Under the pieces are notes generated by a model. The model did not search any database. It was not told the origin of the DNA and saw only the letters and a list, made by a program, of their open reading frames with translations. Shown here in pieces: positions 16,160 to 18,755 of a stretch of 18,755 nucleotides of DNA (positions within the stretch are counted from its first letter, which is position 1; each line of letters starts with the position of its first letter). The translations under genes and the position numbers were made by a program. This stretch comes from Alphaproteobacteria bacterium. Its GTDB lineage: Bacteria; Pseudomonadota; Alphaproteobacteria; CACIAM-22H2. The stretch spans positions 1-18,755 of the forward strand of contig VGDA01000019.1 in assembly GCA_016869915.1 (NCBI GenBank). Direction: 5' to 3'.

Positions 16160-16187
16160 ACCATATCCCCGAAGGTCGGGGTGTCAA
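16160..16187 (-). promoter_or_regulatory. Sigma70-type promoter of glyQ-glyS-ppdK
   Basis: Read on the minus strand: a perfect TTGACA (16187-16182), a 16-nt spacer, then TATGGT (16165-16160). Transcription should start near 16153. It lies in the 127-nt gap between the four-cysteine protein gene and glyQ; I see nothing else in that gap beyond this and the spacer dyad. Confidence 0.65.
16167..16181. promoter_or_regulatory. Perfect 15-bp dyad inside the glyQ promoter spacer
   Basis: CCCCGA-AGG-TCGGGG is a perfect 6-bp inverted repeat with a 3-nt centre, filling 15 of the 16 spacer bases between -35 and -10. In this position it would be a candidate operator. It lies upstream of the predicted transcription start, and it lacks a T-run, so an intrinsic terminator is unlikely. 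It may be chance. Confidence 0.35.
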
Positions 16188-16255
16188 CCGCCGAACGCCC
16201 GTGGCGACCGCGCGACCGAAGGACGCGGGCGCCACCTCGTCCCCGGCGCGGGAGG

Positions 16256-16516
16256 TCACCCCGGAAGCGGGCAGCCCGGCTTGCCGCAGGCACGCGCCCC
16301 CTTGGCCACGAAGGCGCCGCAGGCACGGCACTTCGTCAGTTCCTCGACCTGGACCTCGTCGGCCCTGCCGCGCTGGCGGCGCACCGTATCCTCGGCACCG
16401 CGCCGGTCGGCGATCTCGCGCCGCTCCTTCTCCCAGCGCTGGAACCAGCGCCAGCCGAACCACGCGATCGCGACCACGGCGACGACGACGACGATTTTCC
16501 AGAAGCTGCCCATCAT
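16256..16516 (-). CDS. Small single-pass membrane protein with C-terminal four-cysteine motif (PP0621-like)
   Basis: An 86-aa protein. Residues 6-20 (WKIVVVVAVVAIAWF) form one membrane helix or uncleaved signal anchor. An aromatic and basic linker (WRWFQRWEKERRE) and a charged stretch follow. The end reads LTKCRACGAFVAKGARACGKPGCPLPG, with cysteines at 63, 66, 77 and 82 in a C-x2-C-x10-C-x4-C array suited to one zinc ion. The layout, a helix then a short cysteine-bearing tail, resembles the small PP0621-type proteins of proteobacteria, whose function is not established. The start is ATGATG: the first ATG overlaps the upstream stop by 4 nt and the second by 1 nt, so either is possible. The tail is probably cytoplasmic by the positive-inside rule. 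Confidence 0.72.
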   Translation of the reverse strand: MMGSFWKIVVVVAVVAIAWFGWRWFQRWEKERREIADRRGAEDTVRRQRGRADEVQVEELTKCRACGAFVAKGARACGKPGCPLPG

Positions 16517-16971
16517 TCCCGTCCTTCGCCGGCGGCCATGTCGAGGTCGCGCACGAACTGCATCCAGTTGCCGGCCGGCGCCACGCAGGCCGCGGCCCCG
16601 GCGATGCGCAGAGCCACGCCGCCGTGGCGCCAGAGGCGGCGCCAGGTCGCTGCGTCGTCGAGGGCGACGTCCTCGACGCGGCGCCTGATCCGCCGCGCCA
16701 CGTCGGGGCGGACCCAGAGGTACCAGCACGCGACCGAGGCCGCGCCCGCCGCCAGGCCCGCCGCATGCCCGCCCCAAGACCAGGCGGCGCCGCTCGCGAC
16801 GACGAGGGCGTAGAGCCAGCGCGTCGATTCGGCCTGCACGGAGACCGGGCTGTCCTGGCTGTCGAGGCGCCGGGCATCGAGCCGCAGCTCGACCCGGCCC
16901 GCGCGCAGCGAGGCGCGCAGGGCGGAGAGGAGTTCGGCGTCGGTGCGGGCTGGCATCGCGCCGCCATTCAT
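16513..16971 (-). CDS. Small membrane protein of unknown function
   Basis: A 152-aa protein I do not recognise. Residues 1-50 are soluble, with an amphipathic N-terminus (TDAELLSALRASLRAGRVEL). Two adjacent hydrophobic segments follow at about 51-66 (RWLYALVVASGAAWSW) and 70-87 (AAGLAAGAASVACWYLWV). An arginine-rich, helical C-terminal part follows (DVARRIRRRVEDVAL), ending near a weakly hydrophobic stretch at 120-135. It is probably a hairpin inner-membrane protein with both ends in the cytoplasm. The ATG at 16971 overlaps the methyltransferase stop by 4 nt (ATGA), and its own stop overlaps the next gene. The unbroken coupling supports a real gene. Confidence 0.68.
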   Translation of the reverse strand: MNGGAMPARTDAELLSALRASLRAGRVELRLDARRLDSQDSPVSVQAESTRWLYALVVASGAAWSWGGHAAGLAAGAASVACWYLWVRPDVARRIRRRVEDVALDDAATWRRLWRHGGVALRIAGAAACVAPAGNWMQFVRDLDMAAGEGRE

Positions 16972-17756
16972 GCGTCGGGCGCGGCCGGGCCGCAAGCCCG
17001 CGCTCCGGCGATGGCGTCGTCGAGCGAGGTCCCGTCGCGCAGCACGGCCTGCGCCGCGGCGGTGAACGCGCCCCCGGCCTCGTGCAGGGCGAGGCCGGGC
17101 GACAGCGCGGCGCCGCCGCGCGCGCCGCGCCGCGCGCGCACGACCACGCGACGCGCCGGCTGCCCGGCCGCCGGCCAGAGCGGCACGACCTCGATGTCGC
17201 CGAAGGCCGGCGCGAGCAGCGCGAGGATCGCGGGCAGGCGCTCGGCGCGGTGGACCATCGCGAGCCGGGCGCGCGGGCGCAGCGCGCGACGCGCGGCCTC
17301 GACCCAGGCCTCGAGCCCGGCATCCTCGCCCTCGACATGGGCGCGGCGCCTGGCGACGAGCGGCGAGGGCGAGGACGAGCCGGCCGGCGCGAAGGGTGGG
17401 TTCATGAACACCGCGTCGAAACGCGCCGCGAGCCCGGGCGGCAGCCGTGCGACATCCGCCTCGACGACCTCGACGCGGCCGCCGAAGCCGTTGGCGGCGA
17501 CGTTGCGACGCGCCAGCGCCGCGGGCGACGCGGCGAGCTCCAGCGCGACGATGGAGAGCGCCGGGCATCGCCAGGCGAGGCAGAGGCTTGCCGCGCCCGT
17601 GCCGGCGCCGAGCTCGAGCGCGGCGCCCTGCTCGGGCACGACCGCGGCCGCCAGCAGCACGGGGTCGATCGCCGCGCGATAGCCCGCGGCGGGTTGCTCG
17701 AAGGCGACCCTGCCCCCCAGCAGCGTGCCGTGGGTCGTCGCGCCATCCTCTTCCAT
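16968..17756 (-). CDS. TrmN6/YfiC-like N6-adenine methyltransferase
   Basis: A 262-aa SAM-dependent methyltransferase. The SAM-binding loop is ELGAGTGAASL (48-58), and the NPPF catalytic motif of N6-adenine and N5-glutamine methyltransferases is at 119-122. The lead-in GYRAAIDPVLLAAAV (25-39) matches the tRNA1(Val) A37 N6-methyltransferase (TrmN6, COG4123) pattern, so methylation of an adenine in tRNA is the best guess. Other structured RNA or a protein glutamine is possible. It starts at 17756, 114 nt from the divergent polyprenyl synthase gene, an arrangement common in alphaproteobacteria. It heads the overlapping three-gene run down to 16256. No clear promoter or Shine-Dalgarno is visible for it. 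Confidence 0.85.
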   Translation of the reverse strand: MEEDGATTHGTLLGGRVAFEQPAAGYRAAIDPVLLAAAVVPEQGAALELGAGTGAASLCLAWRCPALSIVALELAASPAALARRNVAANGFGGRVEVVEADVARLPPGLAARFDAVFMNPPFAPAGSSSPSPLVARRRAHVEGEDAGLEAWVEAARRALRPRARLAMVHRAERLPAILALLAPAFGDIEVVPLWPAAGQPARRVVVRARRGARGGAALSPGLALHEAGGAFTAAAQAVLRDGTSLDDAIAGARACGPAAPDA

Positions 17757-17804
17757 CGGCCCGGCCGTCCGTCCTGTCCCGCGATGCGCGGCCGCGAGCC
17801 TTGA

Positions 17805-17832
17805 TTGATCGCGCCCCCGCGCCGACTATGCT
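17805..17832 (+). promoter_or_regulatory. Likely promoter of the polyprenyl synthase gene
   Basis: TTGATC (17805-17810), a 16-nt spacer and TATGCT (17827-17832) match sigma70 hexamers at 4 and 4 of 6 positions. A TTGATT overlaps four bases upstream as an alternative -35. The predicted start near 17839 leaves a 32-nt leader to the GTG at 17871. The rest of the 114-nt divergent gap shows nothing further. Confidence 0.45.
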
Positions 17833-17870
17833 GCGGTTTTTGCGGCGCGCGGGCAATCGGGGACAATCAC

Positions 17871-18755
17871 GTGGCAATCGTCGTCAATCTCGAGGAAGGC
17901 CGCGAGCGGGCACGCGGCCCGTCGCTGGCGCCGCTCGTCGCGCTGGTCGGCGAGGACCTCAAGCGGGTCAACGAGGTGATCGTCCGGCGAATGCACAGCC
18001 CGGTCGCGCTGATCCCGCAGCTGGCCGGCCACATCGTCGCCGCGGGCGGCAAGCGCATGCGCCCGATGCTCACCCTCGCCGCCGCGCGGCTCTGCGGCGT
18101 GGCCTCTGGCGAGCGCCACGTGAACCTCGCGGCCTGCGTCGAGTTCATCCACACCGCGACCCTGCTCCACGACGACGTGGTCGACGCATCCGACCTGCGG
18201 CGCGGCCGCGCGACGGCCAACGCGGTCTGGGGCAACAAGTCCTCGGTCCTCGTGGGCGACTTCCTGTTCAGCCGCGCCTTCCAGGTGATGGTCGAGGACG
18301 GCTCGCTCGACGTGCTGCGCATCCTGTCCAACGCCTCGGCCGTGATCGCCGAGGGCGAGGTGCTGCAGCTGACGACCGCCAACGACACCGAGACGACGGA
18401 GAACGCCTATCTCGAGGTGATCCGCGCGAAGACCGCGACGCTCTTCGCGGCCGCGGCGCGGGTCGGCGCGATCGTCGCCGGCCGGCCGCGCGCGGAGGAG
18501 GAGGCGCTGGAGAGCTACGGCCTCAACCTCGGCATCGCCTTCCAGCTCGTCGACGACGTCATCGACTACGCCTCGACCGCGGAGAAGATGGGCAAGTCGG
18601 TCGGCGACGATTTCCGCGACGGCAAGATCACCCTTCCCGTGGTGCTCGCCTTCCTGCGCGGCGACGAGGAGGAGCGCCAGTTCTGGCGACGCACGCTCGA
18701 GGCCCTCGACCAGCGGCCCGGCGACCTCGAGCGCGCGGTCGAGTTCATGAACCGG
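17871..18755 (+). CDS. ispB: Trans-polyprenyl diphosphate synthase (octaprenyl-type, IspB-like), 3' end cut by window edge
   Basis: Elongates an allylic diphosphate with isopentenyl diphosphate to make the ubiquinone side chain. The 295 codons present show GKRMRP, the first aspartate-rich motif in LLHDDVVD followed by RRGRATAN, KTATLF, and the second aspartate-rich motif QLVDDVIDY with GKSVGDDFRDGKITLP. Spacing and the DDVVD form (two residues between aspartates) fit long-chain bacterial synthases rather than farnesyl synthases. The start is a GTG with GGGGA 7 nt upstream. No in-frame ATG precedes the conserved core except one far downstream near codon 42. About 40 residues at the C-terminus are missing. 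Octaprenyl versus decaprenyl (alphaproteobacteria often make Q10) cannot be told from the sequence. Confidence 0.94.
   Translation, partial: MAIVVNLEEGRERARGPSLAPLVALVGEDLKRVNEVIVRRMHSPVALIPQLAGHIVAAGGKRMRPMLTLAAARLCGVASGERHVNLAACVEFIHTATLLHDDVVDASDLRRGRATANAVWGNKSSVLVGDFLFSRAFQVMVEDGSLDVLRILSNASAVIAEGEVLQLTTANDTETTENAYLEVIRAKTATLFAAAARVGAIVAGRPRAEEEALESYGLNLGIAFQLVDDVIDYASTAEKMGKSVGDDFRDGKITLPVVLAFLRGDEEERQFWRRTLEALDQRPGDLERAVEFMNR

Noticed and set aside
16129..16255. A riboswitch or T-box leader upstream of glyQ
   Set aside because: Only about 25 nt separate the predicted transcription start from the probable GTG, too short for a T-box or glycine riboswitch, and no specifier-loop or antiterminator sequence is visible.
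14899..17682. A 927-codon plus-strand open frame across glyS, glyQ and three small genes
   Set aside because: It crosses several recognisable minus-strand genes and a promoter region, and its product is Arg/Ala/Ser-rich nonsense.
1..18755. Search for tRNA or rRNA genes, CRISPR repeats, attachment sites, insertion-sequence ends and transposase or phage genes
   Set aside because: Nothing recognisable by eye on either strand. Almost all the DNA is accounted for by tightly packed housekeeping and glycan genes.

Overview
The window is a compact, very GC-rich bacterial chromosome segment. No tRNA, rRNA, CRISPR array, insertion sequence or phage gene is visible. Gene content and order point to an alphaproteobacterium: an ispB-type polyprenyl synthase divergent from a TrmN6-like methyltransferase, then glyQ-glyS-ppdK, with ygfZ convergent to ppdK. 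I would not name a genus. Most genes are on the minus strand, so the text below runs from high to low coordinates.

Right end (16256-18755). A 5'-complete, 3'-truncated trans-polyprenyl diphosphate synthase (plus strand, GTG start) diverges from a three-gene minus-strand run with 4-nt overlaps: TrmN6/YfiC-like methyltransferase, a small two-helix membrane protein, and a tiny membrane-anchored protein with a four-cysteine tail.

Centre (10136-16187). A strong promoter (perfect -35, with a 15-bp dyad filling the spacer) drives glyQ-glyS-ppdK: the two glycyl-tRNA synthetase subunits and pyruvate phosphate dikinase. The likely glyQ start is a GTG at 16128, because the upstream ATG lies inside the -10 box. 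The dikinase carries an odd 120-residue C-terminal tail with 31 Lys/Arg and no Asp/Glu. Convergent to it is ygfZ, whose stop lies 6 nt from the ppdK stop.

Left half (1872-9175). A promoter at 9147-9175 sits almost on the start codon of a glycosyltransferase and heads a tightly packed seven-gene minus-strand operon: glycosyltransferase, GT9 heptosyltransferase-like enzyme, GT4 glycosyltransferase, AsnB-like amidotransferase, dihydroorotase (pyrC), SCP2-type thiolase, and a 62-residue protein ending in CxxCG. Surface-glycan genes are thus apparently co-transcribed with pyrimidine synthesis and thiolase genes.

Left end (1-1827). A separate unit encodes a UDP-glucuronate 4-epimerase-like enzyme and the sugar-kinase domain of the ADP-heptose pathway (RfaE1/HldE), cut by the window edge. 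With the three glycosyltransferases and the amidotransferase, this suggests synthesis of a heptose- and uronic-acid-containing LPS core or surface glycan, possibly with an amidated uronic acid. No clearly new defence or mobile system is visible. The most unusual points are the dikinase tail, the glyQ promoter architecture and the apparently leaderless glycosyltransferase promoter.
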